64,000 nucleotides of DNA from Achromobacter pestifer (GTDB lineage: Bacteria; Pseudomonadota; Gammaproteobacteria; Burkholderiales; Burkholderiaceae_B): NCBI RefSeq assembly GCF_013267355.1, contig NZ_CP053985.1, positions 2,480,001 to 2,544,000 of the forward strand, written 5' to 3'. Positions 11,278 through 19,392 of the stretch are shown here, piece by piece. Under the pieces are notes generated by a model. That model was given only the letters and a program-made list of their open reading frames with translations. It ran no database searches and had not been told where the DNA came from. The stretch's first letter is position 1. Every line of letters starts with the position of its first letter. The position numbers were made by a program, and so were the translations under genes.

Positions 11278-11320
11278 GCGCGGGGCATGCGCCGGCGACG
11301 GTGCGTGCCCCGCGCTTTTT
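11278..11320 (+). terminator. Intrinsic terminator after the LysE-family gene
   Basis: GCGCGGGGCATGC (11278-11290) pairs with GCGTGCCCCGCGC (11303-11315) with one G-U pair, followed by TTTTT at 11316-11320. It separates the exporter gene from prfC. Confidence 0.85.
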
Positions 11321-11380
11321 CATGCCCGATACCGGACCGCGCCGGGCGTAACAGCGGCGCCAAGTAAAATCCTTCCGATC

Positions 11381-12988
11381 ATGAACATTCCTCACGAAGT
11401 AGCGCGGCGCCGTACGTTCGCCATCATTTCCCACCCCGACGCGGGTAAAACAACGCTGACCGAAAAGCTGCTGCTGTTCGCAGGCGCGATCCAGATCGCC
11501 GGCAGCGTCAAGGCGCGCAAGGCCTCGCGCCACGCCTCGTCCGACTGGATGGAAATCGAAAAGCAGCGCGGCATTTCCGTGGCGTCCTCGGTGATGCAGA
11601 TGGAATACCGCGATTGCGTCATCAACCTGCTCGACACCCCGGGCCACGCGGACTTCTCCGAAGACACGTACCGGGTGCTGACGGCGGTGGATGCCGCGCT
11701 CATGGTGATCGACGCCGCCAACGGCGTGGAACCGCAAACCATCCGCCTCTTGCAGGTCTGCCGCGCGCGCAACACGCCCATCATCACGTTCATCAACAAG
11801 ATGGACCGCGAAGTGCGCGAGCCGCTGGAACTGCTGGCCGAAATCGAAGGCCACCTGGGCATGGACGCGGTGCCGTTCTCGTGGCCGGTAGGCATGGGCA
11901 AGTCGTTCGGGGGAGTGTTCGACATCCGCCAGGACCGCATGCGCGTGTTCCGCCCTGGGCAGGAACGCCGCTCGGACACGGACGACTTCATCGAAGGCCT
12001 GGACAATCCCGAGATCGCTCGACGCTTCGGCTCCGCTTTCGAGCAGGCCAGCGGCGAGATCGAACTCATCAACGAAGCCGCGCCCGCCTTCGACCGCGAA
12101 CAGTTCCTGGCCGGCAAGCAGACGCCCGTGTTCTTCGGCTCCGCCATCAACAACTTCGGCGTGCAGGAAGTGCTGGACGCGCTGGTCGAACAGGCGCCGC
12201 CCCCCGGCCCGCGTGTGTCCATGCAGCGCCTGGTGCAGCCCACGGAACCCAAGTTCACCGGCGTGGTGTTCAAGGTGCAGGCCAATATGGACCCCGCCCA
12301 CCGCGACCGCGTCGCGTTCGTGCGTGTCAGCTCCGGCCGCTTCGAGCGCGGCATGCGCCTGAAGGTCGCCCGCACCAACAAGGAAATGCGGCCCAACAAC
12401 GTCGTGTCCTTCCTGTCGCAGCGGCGCGAGTTGCTGGACGAGGCCTATGCCGGCGACGTGATCGGCATTCCCAACCATGGCGTGCTGCAACTCGGCGACG
12501 TGCTGACCGAAGGCGAAACGCTGCAGTTCACCGGCTTGCCGTTCTTCGCCCCCGAACTGTTCCAGGCGGTGGAAGTGAAGGACCCGCTGCGCATCAAGCA
12601 ACTGCGCACCGGCCTCACGCAATTGGGCGAGGAAGGCGCCATCCAGGTGTTCCGCCCCGAGGCCTCGGGCGGCTCGCTGCTGCTGGGCGCGGTCGGCCAG
12701 CTGCAGTTCGAAGTGGTCGCCCATCGCCTGAAGACCGAGTATGGCGTGGACGCCCGGATGCTGCCTTCCCGCTACACAATGGCACGTTGGATTACGTCTG
12801 AAAACCCCAAGGCGCTGCGCAAGTTCATGGATGCCAATGCCGCCCATATCGCCTATGATGTTGTGGATGCGGCGGCGTTTTTGATCGGTTCTCCCGCGCA
12901 GTTGCGCGTGGCCGAGGAACTGTATCCCGATGTGAAATTCCATGCCATGCGCGAGCACGGCGGCAAGGTTTTCGGAGACAAAGCGTAG
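11381..12988 (+). CDS. prfC: Peptide chain release factor 3
   Basis: RF3 is the GTPase that recycles RF1/RF2 from the ribosome after peptide release. The 535-aa protein is the usual length for the family and shows G1 SHPDAGKTT (residues 17-25), the RF3-specific GSVKARKASRHASSDWMEIEKQRGISV stretch (switch I), DTPGHADF (G3), and NKMDR (G4), followed by domains II and III. ATG 11381 begins the conserved MNIPHEVARRRTFAIISHPDAGK start. The gene is monocistronic in appearance, with a terminator upstream and an unrelated small gene 36 nt downstream. Confidence 0.97.
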   Translation: MNIPHEVARRRTFAIISHPDAGKTTLTEKLLLFAGAIQIAGSVKARKASRHASSDWMEIEKQRGISVASSVMQMEYRDCVINLLDTPGHADFSEDTYRVLTAVDAALMVIDAANGVEPQTIRLLQVCRARNTPIITFINKMDREVREPLELLAEIEGHLGMDAVPFSWPVGMGKSFGGVFDIRQDRMRVFRPGQERRSDTDDFIEGLDNPEIARRFGSAFEQASGEIELINEAAPAFDREQFLAGKQTPVFFGSAINNFGVQEVLDALVEQAPPPGPRVSMQRLVQPTEPKFTGVVFKVQANMDPAHRDRVAFVRVSSGRFERGMRLKVARTNKEMRPNNVVSFLSQRRELLDEAYAGDVIGIPNHGVLQLGDVLTEGETLQFTGLPFFAPELFQAVEVKDPLRIKQLRTGLTQLGEEGAIQVFRPEASGGSLLLGAVGQLQFEVVAHRLKTEYGVDARMLPSRYTMARWITSENPKALRKFMDANAAHIAYDVVDAAAFLIGSPAQLRVAEELYPDVKFHAMREHGGKVFGDKA

Positions 12989-13024
12989 ACCCGTTCGGGT
13001 TCCGCACGGCAGATGAGGGTAGCA

Positions 13025-13699
13025 ATGTCTTGGCGTTTCTTATTCGCAACGCTCCTGATCGCGCTTGGCGCGTCGGCCTGGGGCGGAATTCAACTGGGTG
13101 ATTGGCTGGTGGCGCATGCGCCGGTGGCCGCGCCTGCTCCTGGCCAGGATGCCTCGGCATCCCAGCAGCCCGTGCTGGACGCCAACGGCCGTCCTTACGT
13201 GGCTCAGCCTCCGCAACCGCGCATCGACGGCACCTTGGGCGTGCCCGACAAGCCGAACGACCGCGAATGGCAGGTCAATACCGTCTCGTTGTTCGACAGC
13301 GTGAGCGATCCCGCGGTGAAAATCTCGCGCGAACGCATCAGCCCGGACCAGGCCCGCGAAATCGCGGCGGCTTCGCAAGTGCCGCTGCCCTCGGGCGCGT
13401 CGGACGTCAGCACGCTGGATCTGCAGGTGCCGGGCACCTCCACGGCCATCAACGGCGGCCAGGCCCAAGCCGGCGGCTACGGCACCCCGCAAATGGTGCA
13501 GGCGCCCCCGCCACCCCCGAACACCGCACAGGCGCCTGGCGCCCTGGGCTGGCAGGACGCACTCAAGCGCGAACTCGCGCAATGCGCCACGCAAGGCTTC
13601 TTCGAACGCCCCTCGTGTTCCTGGGCCGCGCGCAACAAGTACTGCGGCCCCAACCGCGCCTGGGGCACCATGGCCGAGTGCCCGGCCCGCCCGCAATAA
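13025..13699 (+). CDS. Membrane-anchored or exported protein of unknown function with Cys-rich C-terminus
   Basis: A 224-aa protein with an N-terminal hydrophobic segment (FLFATLLIALGASAWGGIQLGDWLV) that is either a signal anchor or an uncleaved signal. The middle is Pro/Gln/Ala-rich and probably disordered, with a DREWQVNTVSLFDSVSDPAVKISRERISPDQAREIAAAS patch. The final 45 residues contain four cysteines in a compact segment (CATQGFFERPSCSWAARNKYCG...AEC) that could form disulfides in the periplasm. GAGGG lies five bases before ATG 13025; the in-frame ATG at 13013 lacks one. I do not recognise the family. Confidence 0.75.
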   Translation: MSWRFLFATLLIALGASAWGGIQLGDWLVAHAPVAAPAPGQDASASQQPVLDANGRPYVAQPPQPRIDGTLGVPDKPNDREWQVNTVSLFDSVSDPAVKISRERISPDQAREIAAASQVPLPSGASDVSTLDLQVPGTSTAINGGQAQAGGYGTPQMVQAPPPPPNTAQAPGALGWQDALKRELAQCATQGFFERPSCSWAARNKYCGPNRAWGTMAECPARPQ

Positions 13700-13738
13700 G
13701 TACCGGGCCTGCAACGCAGGCCACGCACGCAGTACCAA

Positions 13739-13768
13739 AAAAATGGCGCCCCGCAGGGCGCCATTTTT
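13739..13768. terminator. Bidirectional intrinsic terminator
   Basis: AAAAATGGCGCCC (13739-13751) and GGGCGCCATTTTT (13756-13768) form a perfect 13-bp stem with a CGCA loop, with A and T tracts on the two sides, between the convergent unknown gene and bfr. Confidence 0.9.
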
Positions 13769-13781
13769 CATGACCGGAACG

Positions 13782-14258
13782 TTACTCCGGCACGGACATC
13801 TGGCTTTGCAGGTAGTTCTGGATGCCGACCTTGTCGATCAGGTCGATCTGCGTTTCCAGGTAGTCGATGTGCTCTTCGGTATCGTCCAGGATGTCCTGGA
13901 ACAGGTCGCGCGAGACGTAGTCGCGCACCGATTCGCAATGCGCGATCGCTTCCTTCACGGTCGCCTGGGCGCCTTGCTCCAGCTTCAGGTCACAGGCCAG
14001 CAATTCCGGCACGTCCTCGCCGATCAGCAGCTTGTGCAGGTCTTGCAGGTTGGGCAGGCCGTCCAGCATGAAGATGCGCGCGATCAAACGATCGGCGTGC
14101 TTCATTTCGCCAATGGATTCTTCGTACTCGTGCTTGCCCAGCTTGTCGAAGCCCCAATGGTTCAGCATGCGGGCATGCAGGAAATACTGGTTGATGGCCG
14201 TCAGTTCGTTGGTCAGTTGCTTGTTCAGAAACTGGATGACGGTTTTGTCGCCTTTCAT
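13782..14258 (-). CDS. bfr: Bacterioferritin
   Basis: Haem-containing ferritin (158 aa) that oxidises Fe(II) and stores iron inside a 24-subunit cytoplasmic shell. The ferroxidase ligands are visible at the expected places (Glu18, Glu51, His54, and the TEEH motif near 127-130), and Met52 is the haem ligand in GEMKHAD. Length equals the E. coli protein. The start at 14258 is fixed by AAGGAG eight bases upstream. Its ferredoxin partner bfd is 2.3 kb away, not adjacent. A weak Fur-like sequence lies far upstream at 14422-14440. Confidence 0.96.
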   Translation of the reverse strand: MKGDKTVIQFLNKQLTNELTAINQYFLHARMLNHWGFDKLGKHEYEESIGEMKHADRLIARIFMLDGLPNLQDLHKLLIGEDVPELLACDLKLEQGAQATVKEAIAHCESVRDYVSRDLFQDILDDTEEHIDYLETQIDLIDKVGIQNYLQSQMSVPE

Positions 14259-14624
14259 GATGGACTCCTTGCAGTCAGGCGCGACGCAAATGCATCGCGA
14301 CAAAGGAGCGCACGATGCCGCGCGTACGCAACCCCGGCAGACTACCACCAGGCGCAGGGCCGCGCCTAGCCTTGCGCTGCATTTGGTAAACCGCTTTAGG
14401 AGCGCTACAAGAAAGCGACAAGCCAATGAGAATGAGTATGCGTGCGTGATGCCTTGCATGCCGGCATCAACAACGATGCGGCCTGACGGCGCGCGATGCC
14501 GTCGAATCCGCCGCCCGATCCACGCGATCGCATGCGGCTATGCGTCCCCCGGCCGCATGAAACGCGCCGGCTCGCGGCCGGCGGCGTTTCGTTGCGGATC
14601 GGCAACCCCGACCGCGAAGACGCG
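14259..14624. other. Intergenic region between bfr and the DMT transporter gene
   Basis: No gene is supported. The region holds the upstream region of bfr (minus strand), a weak 13/19 match to the Fur consensus at 14422-14440, and an imperfect GC-rich hairpin at 14559-14590 near the 3' end of the transporter gene that lacks a good T tract. Confidence 0.4.
14422..14440. promoter_or_regulatory. Weak candidate Fur box upstream of bfr
   Basis: The 19 bases here match the classical Fur consensus at 13 positions, by my count, centred on AATGAGAATGAGTAT. It lies about 165 bp upstream of bfr, which is far for direct control, so I hold it loosely. Confidence 0.25.
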
Positions 14625-15539
14625 CTAATCGCTACGCCGCGTCGCCAGCCAGATGCCGAACGCAATCGGGACGATGCCCAGCAAATCCAGCCACGAGACG
14701 TGCTCGCCCAGCACCAGCCATCCGAACAACAGGCCCAGCGGCGGCATCAGGAAGTGCAGCGCGCTCGCCGCCGTGGCGCTGGCGCGGCCCAGGATCATGA
14801 ACCACAGGTAGTAACCGCCCATCGACACCGCGACGATCATGTAGGCCATGCTCCAGAACAGGCTCGCGGTCATGCGCGCATCGCCAAGGCTCTCATGCAT
14901 CAGCGCAAAGGGCAGCAAGGCCACGGCGCCGGCCAGCGACTGTATGCCCGTGGACGTCCACAGGCCCGAGGACGGCTTCAAGCGCTTGTAGAGCAGCGTG
15001 CCTGCCACCAACGCCACCAGGCCGCCCGTGACCAGCAGCGTGCCATGCAGATCCTCCTGCATGCCCGACAAGCGCGAGCGCAACACCAGGGCCACGCCCG
15101 CCAATCCCAGGCACAGGCCCAGCAGCTTGCGCCAGCCCAGCCGCTCGCCCAGCACCGGGCCAGCCAGCACGCCGATGAGCAGCGGGTTGGTACTGATCAG
15201 CACCGCGGTGAACGCGGAAGATACCGTCGTCATGCCCGACCAGCTCAAACCCAGGTACAGGGCGTTGTTCAACGCCCCCAGCAGGATCAGCGCGGCCAGG
15301 TCGCGCGCACTTGGCATTTTCCAGCGGCCGGTCGCCGCCGCCAGGCCCAGCATCAAGGCTCCCGCGATCACGAAGCGGATGGTCAGCAAGGTCAGCGGCG
15401 GACAGTCCCGCACCGCGATCTTGGCCGCGGCGAACGCCGAACTCCACAGGAAGCAGAAAGCCGCGATGGGCGCCCAACTGATGCCCGGCGAGGCTTGGGT
15501 AGGCAGGGCGGCAGCAGACAGGGTCGAGGTGGCCTTCAT
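14625..15539 (-). CDS. EamA/DMT-family transporter
   Basis: Inner-membrane drug/metabolite-type exporter (304 aa) with about ten hydrophobic segments in two repeated halves, the two EamA domains. The first half carries WSSAFAAAKIAVRDCPPLTLLTIRFVIAGALML and the second LHFLMPPLGLLFGWLVLGEHVSWLDLLGIVPIAFGIWL, both family-typical. Substrate is unknown; relatives export amino acids, nucleosides or other metabolites. It diverges from the LysR gene at 15668, which probably controls it. Confidence 0.88.
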   Translation of the reverse strand: MKATSTLSAAALPTQASPGISWAPIAAFCFLWSSAFAAAKIAVRDCPPLTLLTIRFVIAGALMLGLAAATGRWKMPSARDLAALILLGALNNALYLGLSWSGMTTVSSAFTAVLISTNPLLIGVLAGPVLGERLGWRKLLGLCLGLAGVALVLRSRLSGMQEDLHGTLLVTGGLVALVAGTLLYKRLKPSSGLWTSTGIQSLAGAVALLPFALMHESLGDARMTASLFWSMAYMIVAVSMGGYYLWFMILGRASATAASALHFLMPPLGLLFGWLVLGEHVSWLDLLGIVPIAFGIWLATRRSD

Positions 15540-15667
15540 GATGAGTCCGGAAGGTGGCGCAAAGCCGCGATTGCGGCGGATGTAGGGATTCTGCGCGGAC
15601 GCCTATCCATTGACAAACTCTTTATTCGGATCGAAAGTATTTGAAAAATGAATGCATGGAGTCACCA

Positions 15668-16525
15668 ATGCCAGACCTCGATCTTTTGCACAGCTTCGTG
15701 TCCGTCGTGGACGCCGGCGGCTTCACGGCGGCGGGCGAACGCGTCCACCGCAGCCAGTCGACTGTCAGCCAGCAGATCCGCAAGCTGGAAGAATCCTTGG
15801 AATGCGCGCTGTTCGTGCGCGAAGGCCGCCAGGTCTCGCTGACCGAGGACGGCGAGCGCCTTCTGGGCTATGCGCGGCGGATGCTGGCCCTGTCCACGGA
15901 GGTCCGCGAAGCCGTCAGCGGGCGCAAGCGCGTGGACGTGATTCGCTTGGGCATCCCGGACGACTTCGCGGCCGACACGCTGACCCTCCTGGTGTCGGAG
16001 TTTGCGCGGTCCCGCCCAGGCGTGCGGCTATCGGTCCGCTGCGACCTGACCTCGGCGCTCACGCGCGCGCTGGAACGAGGCGACCTGGATGTTGCGCTGC
16101 TCAAGCGCGAGCCCGGCGCGGGCGCCTCGCTGGCCGCCTGGTCCGAGCAATTGCATTGGATCGGCGCCCCGGGACTGGACGTCGCGGCAACCGAGCCGGT
16201 ACCGCTGGTCGCGTTTCCGCAGGGCTGCATCTACCGCAACCGCGCCATCCATGCCCTGGAAGCGGCGGGCCGGCATTGGCGCATCGCCTACGAAAGCCCG
16301 AACCTGATGGGCTTGCAGGCGGCATTGACAGGAGGGTTGGGTGTGGCGCTGCTGGAGCGGCGCTGCCTCTTGCCGGACCATCGGATCATCGATGCGGGCC
16401 TGCCTGCGGTGCCGTCGACCGAACTGGCGCTCTGCCTGGCCGATACGGTGCGCGAGCCTGCGCGTCAGCTGGCGATGACTATCCGGGAATTCTGCGAGAA
16501 AGAAGCAACGCGGCCCGCTGCGTGA
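15668..16525 (+). CDS. LysR-family transcriptional regulator
   Basis: A 285-aa regulator with the N-terminal winged helix-turn-helix (DLDLLHSFVSVVDAGGFTAAGERVHRSQSTVSQQIRKLE, residues about 3-41) and a substrate-binding-like effector domain. The start at ATG 15668 has GGAG six bases upstream; in-frame ATG 15656 and TTG 15641 are less likely. It diverges from the DMT transporter gene 128 bp away, the classical layout for a LysR regulator and its target; the effector is unknown. The effector domain is slightly short at the C-terminus but appears complete. Confidence 0.9.
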   Translation: MPDLDLLHSFVSVVDAGGFTAAGERVHRSQSTVSQQIRKLEESLECALFVREGRQVSLTEDGERLLGYARRMLALSTEVREAVSGRKRVDVIRLGIPDDFAADTLTLLVSEFARSRPGVRLSVRCDLTSALTRALERGDLDVALLKREPGAGASLAAWSEQLHWIGAPGLDVAATEPVPLVAFPQGCIYRNRAIHALEAAGRHWRIAYESPNLMGLQAALTGGLGVALLERRCLLPDHRIIDAGLPAVPSTELALCLADTVREPARQLAMTIREFCEKEATRPAA

Positions 16526-16555
16526 CGGCAGCGAGCCGGAAAGAAACGACTATCC

Positions 16556-16837
16556 TCAGGCGATCGCGACCAGGGGAATCGGGAAGCTGCTGTTGGCAGC
16601 AGGCGCGCCCGACTCAACCAGGGCGGCCGGAGGATTGACCGGAACGGCTATGGAGCGCACGTCGCACACGCTGGAGCAGCGGCCGCCTGGCAGGTATTCG
16701 GTGGCGGTAGCCGCACAGCAGCCGCAGCACGTGGCCACGCCCAGCTCGAATTGCAGGTCGGAAAGCGTCGTCGCGCCTGCATCCACGCTGGCGCGGACTT
16801 GGCGTTCGGTGATGGCATTACATACGCAAATGTACAT
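16556..16837 (-). CDS. bfd: Bacterioferritin-associated ferredoxin-like [2Fe-2S] protein
   Basis: Small BFD-fold ferredoxin (93 aa). Bfd proteins deliver electrons to bacterioferritin to release stored iron as Fe(II). Four ligand cysteines are in the CxC...CxxC arrangement of the family: Cys4 and Cys6 in MYICVCN, then Cys38 and Cys41 in the TCCGCC cluster (Cys37/Cys40 being spare). The C-terminal 45 residues extend beyond the typical 55-65 aa Bfd and have no recognisable domain. A strong Fur box abuts the start codon and no Shine-Dalgarno sequence is present, so the mRNA may be leaderless or the start may lie downstream. Iron starvation should induce it. Confidence 0.88.
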   Translation of the reverse strand: MYICVCNAITERQVRASVDAGATTLSDLQFELGVATCCGCCAATATEYLPGGRCSSVCDVRSIAVPVNPPAALVESGAPAANSSFPIPLVAIA

Positions 16838-16862
16838 GAGAATAATTATCGAAAATTATTCC
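16837..16862 (-). promoter_or_regulatory. Fur box(es) directly upstream of bfd
   Basis: TGAGAATAATTATCG (16837-16851) matches the 7-1-7 Fur consensus at 12 of 14 informative positions, and a second AT-rich half overlaps it (GAAAATTATT, 16851-16860). The site touches the bfd start codon. Confidence 0.75.
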
Positions 16863-16921
16863 GCTACTGGCAAGCCCCGCAAGCAAATAAATTTGCAACC
16901 AAAGTGTCACGCAAGTCTTTG

Positions 16922-16954
16922 AAAACAGGGACGAATTTCTGCAAATCCGTCCCT
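16922..16954 (-). terminator. Candidate terminator of rpoN
   Basis: AGGGACG (16927-16933) pairs with CGTCCCT (16948-16954), with inner ATTT/AAAT pairing; read on the minus strand the stem is followed by GTTTTC. The T tract is short. Confidence 0.55.
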
Positions 16955-16970
16955 CATTTCACTAGCCGGT

Positions 16971-18398
16971 TCAGCGGGCCGCAGCCTGCGCCTTGCGCAA
17001 CGCTGCCGGGGCTATCCGCAGCGCTTCGCGGTACTTTGCCACCGTTCTTCGAGCGATGACTATCCCCTGATCGGCCAGCTTTTGCATGATCTGGCTGTCG
17101 GACAAGGGTTTGGCCCGGTTCTCATCCGCCACCATCTGGCGGATGAAGGTCTGCACCGCCGTGGCCGAGGTGGCGTCCCCGCCGTCCGTCGAAACCCCCG
17201 TTCCGAAGAAGCGCTTGAGCTCCAGCGTACCAAACGGAGTGAGCATGTACTTCTGCGTTGTCGCCCGTGAAATGGTGGATTCGTGCAAACCGAGTTCACC
17301 CGCGATGTCCTTCAGGATGAGCGGCCGCATGGCGACCGGCCCCTGGCTGAAGAAAGCGGTCTGGTGCTGCACGATGGCCTGGGCCACACGCAGGATGGTG
17401 TCGAAACGCTGCTCCACGTTGCGGATCATCCAGCGGGCCTGCTGCAGTTGCGATTGCAGCCCGGCATGCGCGGACTCCTTCTGGTTGCCCAGCATCTGGG
17501 CGTACAGGCCGTTGATCTGCAACTTAGGCATGGCGGCGCTGTTGAGGGTGACCTGCCAGCCGCCACGGGTCTTGCGCACGATGACGTCGGGCACCGCGTA
17601 ATCGGCCGCGGGCACGGTCCAGGCGCGTCCCGGGCGCGGTTCCAGCCGCAGGATCAGGGAATGGGCCGAGCGGAACGTGGCGTCGTCGCAGCCCACGGCG
17701 GCGCACAGGCGCGCAGCGTTGCCCGTCGCCAGCAAGGCCAGGTGCTGAGCGCAGATCTGCCTGGCACAGACCAGGGCCGCGGCATCGGCCGCTTCGGGCA
17801 GTTGATCCAGATCCGGGTTGCGCAGCTGCAACAGCAGGCATTCCGCCATGTCGCGCGCGCCGATGCCGGGCGGATCGAACGACTGCAGCAGCGAAAGGGC
17901 GGCCTTCAGCTCGTCGATGTCCGGCTCCAGCTCCGCGGGCAGCCACTCCAGGATCTCCTCCAGCGGCGATCCCAGGTAGCCGTTTTCGTCCAGCTCGTCG
18001 ATCAGCAGACCGGCCAGCGCGACGTCGCGCGGCGCGGCGCGTGTCAGCATAAGCTGGCCCAGCAGATGCTCGCGCAGCGTATCCGGCCGCGCGGCCTCGG
18101 GCCGGCTGGAATCTTCGTCGGGGTAGACCCCGCCGGAGCCCGGCATTTCGTCCACCGGCGTCTCGCGTTCGGCGGCAGGCTCATCGTCCTGCACGGAGGA
18201 CTCGCGCTCGGACTCGGCCGGCGCCTCGGCCGACGGCGCTTCGTCCTGCCGCTCCAGCAGCGGGTTCTCCGCCAGCACTTGCGAAATCTCGGCTTCAAGC
18301 TCGAGCGTGGACAGTTGCAACAATCGGATCGATTGCTGCAGTTGTGGCGTCAGCGTCAGATGCTGACCAGGTCGCAGTTCTAAAATTGGACGGGTCAT
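16971..18398 (-). CDS. rpoN: RNA polymerase sigma-54 factor RpoN
   Basis: Alternative sigma factor (475 aa) that directs RNA polymerase to -24/-12 promoters activated by enhancer-binding proteins. Region I is at the start (LELRPGQHLTLTPQLQQSIRLLQLSTLELEAEI), followed by an acidic region II (about 55-115), the core-binding domain, the helix-turn-helix (LGLHESTISRATTQKYM) and the diagnostic RpoN box ARRTVAKYRE near residues 449-458. The start is uncertain: ATG 18398 gives the conserved beginning but has no clear ribosome binding site; ATG 18416 adds six residues and would overlap the divergent gene. Neighbours are not the usual lptB/hpf/ptsN set. Confidence 0.93.
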   Translation of the reverse strand: MTRPILELRPGQHLTLTPQLQQSIRLLQLSTLELEAEISQVLAENPLLERQDEAPSAEAPAESERESSVQDDEPAAERETPVDEMPGSGGVYPDEDSSRPEAARPDTLREHLLGQLMLTRAAPRDVALAGLLIDELDENGYLGSPLEEILEWLPAELEPDIDELKAALSLLQSFDPPGIGARDMAECLLLQLRNPDLDQLPEAADAAALVCARQICAQHLALLATGNAARLCAAVGCDDATFRSAHSLILRLEPRPGRAWTVPAADYAVPDVIVRKTRGGWQVTLNSAAMPKLQINGLYAQMLGNQKESAHAGLQSQLQQARWMIRNVEQRFDTILRVAQAIVQHQTAFFSQGPVAMRPLILKDIAGELGLHESTISRATTQKYMLTPFGTLELKRFFGTGVSTDGGDATSATAVQTFIRQMVADENRAKPLSDSQIMQKLADQGIVIARRTVAKYREALRIAPAALRKAQAAAR

Positions 18399-18414
18399 AG
18401 GTACAATATTTTGC

Positions 18415-19044
18415 ATGATGAATCTGACTTCGCCTGCAAGCGTCCGCCAGGACTGCCGCCTCATTGGCCAGACCCTGCTCAAACTGGCGCTTCCCCGACT
18501 CGTAATGCGCGCGATTGTCATCGCCGTCGCCCTGGTCATCTGGTATCTGGCCGCCAACTGGATACTGAATTTCGGCCGCACCGTGAACTACGAGTTCCTG
18601 CATTCCCTGGGGCAGCCGACCATGGACATGGTGCAAAAGGTCAATCCCTACATCTGGTGGGTAGTGGCTGGCATCTGGACCCTGATCGTGTTCTTCACGT
18701 TGCGCGCCTGGTTGTCCGCCAGCCTCGCGTCCGGCAGCGCCACGCCGGTCGAAACCAGCGTGCTGGCCAACCTGGCGCCCAACCTGTCCGAGGAAACCCT
18801 GGGCGTGCTGCGCTGGACCTGGGGCGACCGCCAGGAACCCTTCACGGTGGGCGATCTGCGCCGCTCTCTGTCTGAAATCCGCCACAATCGCGCCGGCAAG
18901 ATCGCCATGGTCGCGGAACAGGCTCGCATCCTGGAACCGTCCGACCGCACGCCGCGCGATCCTCGCGACGACGTCCGCCGTGAAGCGCGCAGCGAAGGAC
19001 GCAGCGAGCGCTACGTGGAACCTCGCATCGGCCCGGCCCGGTAA
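18415..19044 (+). CDS. Inner-membrane protein of unknown function
   Basis: A 209-aa protein (208 if the adjacent ATG at 18418 is used) with two hydrophobic segments near residues 25-47 (LVMRAIVIAVALVIWYLAANWIL) and 78-97 (IWWVVAGIWTLIVFFTLRAWL), then a cytoplasmic domain containing LSEETLGVLRWTWGDRQEPFTVGDLRRSLSEIRHNRAGKIAMVAEQARIL and a very charged Arg/Glu/Asp-rich tail. The middle resembles a winged-helix-like soluble domain but I cannot name a family. Its start lies 16 bp from the rpoN start on the other strand, so the two share a very compact divergent control region. A terminator follows. Confidence 0.75.
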   Translation: MMNLTSPASVRQDCRLIGQTLLKLALPRLVMRAIVIAVALVIWYLAANWILNFGRTVNYEFLHSLGQPTMDMVQKVNPYIWWVVAGIWTLIVFFTLRAWLSASLASGSATPVETSVLANLAPNLSEETLGVLRWTWGDRQEPFTVGDLRRSLSEIRHNRAGKIAMVAEQARILEPSDRTPRDPRDDVRREARSEGRSERYVEPRIGPAR

Positions 19045-19069
19045 CTCCGTCCTCCCGCCATTCCCATAG

Positions 19070-19099
19070 CAGGCCGCCGATAGGCGGCCTGTTTGTTTT
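19070..19099 (+). terminator. Intrinsic terminator after the membrane protein gene
   Basis: CAGGCCGCC (19070-19078) and GGCGGCCTG (19083-19091) form a perfect 9-bp stem with a GATA loop, followed by TTTGTTTT. Confidence 0.85.
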
Positions 19100-19156
19100 C
19101 GGTCCCTCGCCAGCCAGGCCACGCACCACAGGTAAGCCGACGACCATCCAGCCCCG

Positions 19157-19181
19157 TTTTGCTGAATTTTCTTCAGCAAAA
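19157..19181. repeat. AT-rich inverted repeat upstream of leuA
   Basis: TTTTGCTGAA (19157-19166) and TTCAGCAAAA (19172-19181) are perfect inverted repeats around a 5-nt spacer. It may be an operator or a second terminator; the sequence does not decide. Confidence 0.6.
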
Positions 19182-19266
19182 TGCGCTGTCACCAGCCCGC
19201 GACCAGCTCCGACACAAAAGAGTATTCAGTTGCGCTTACGACGAAAATATGTTTGACTAGCAACCT

Positions 19267-19392
19267 ATGGCCGCTTACCGCACCCCCTTCGCGATTGCCA
19301 CCGGACGCTTCGACGCTCCGGTTGCCGGCCTGCGCGCTCGTTCCTCCACCTACGCGCTATCGCTATACCTACCGATCGGTTGCCGGGCCTAG
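19267..19392 (+). CDS. Candidate leu leader peptide upstream of leuA
   Basis: A 41-codon frame ending in TAG at 19390-19392 has three CTA leucine codons at codons 31, 33 and 35 (ALSLYLPIG). CTA is rarely used in this GC-rich DNA, where leucine is almost always CTG, and the enterobacterial leu leader peptide also uses a cluster of CUA codons. Downstream, GGTTGCCG (19378-19385) can pair with CGGCAACC (19409-19416), competing with CGTGGT/ACCACG (19399-19404 with 19414-19419) and GGCAA/TTGCC (19410-19414 with 19421-19425). Against it: there is no Shine-Dalgarno sequence before the ATG and no hairpin followed by a T tract. It may instead be untranslated leader. Confidence 0.3.
   Translation: MAAYRTPFAIATGRFDAPVAGLRARSSTYALSLYLPIGCRA

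Noticed and set aside
14559..14590. Hairpin as terminator of the DMT transporter gene
   Set aside because: The stem has an unpaired G and no T tract on the minus strand, so I mention it only within the intergenic description.
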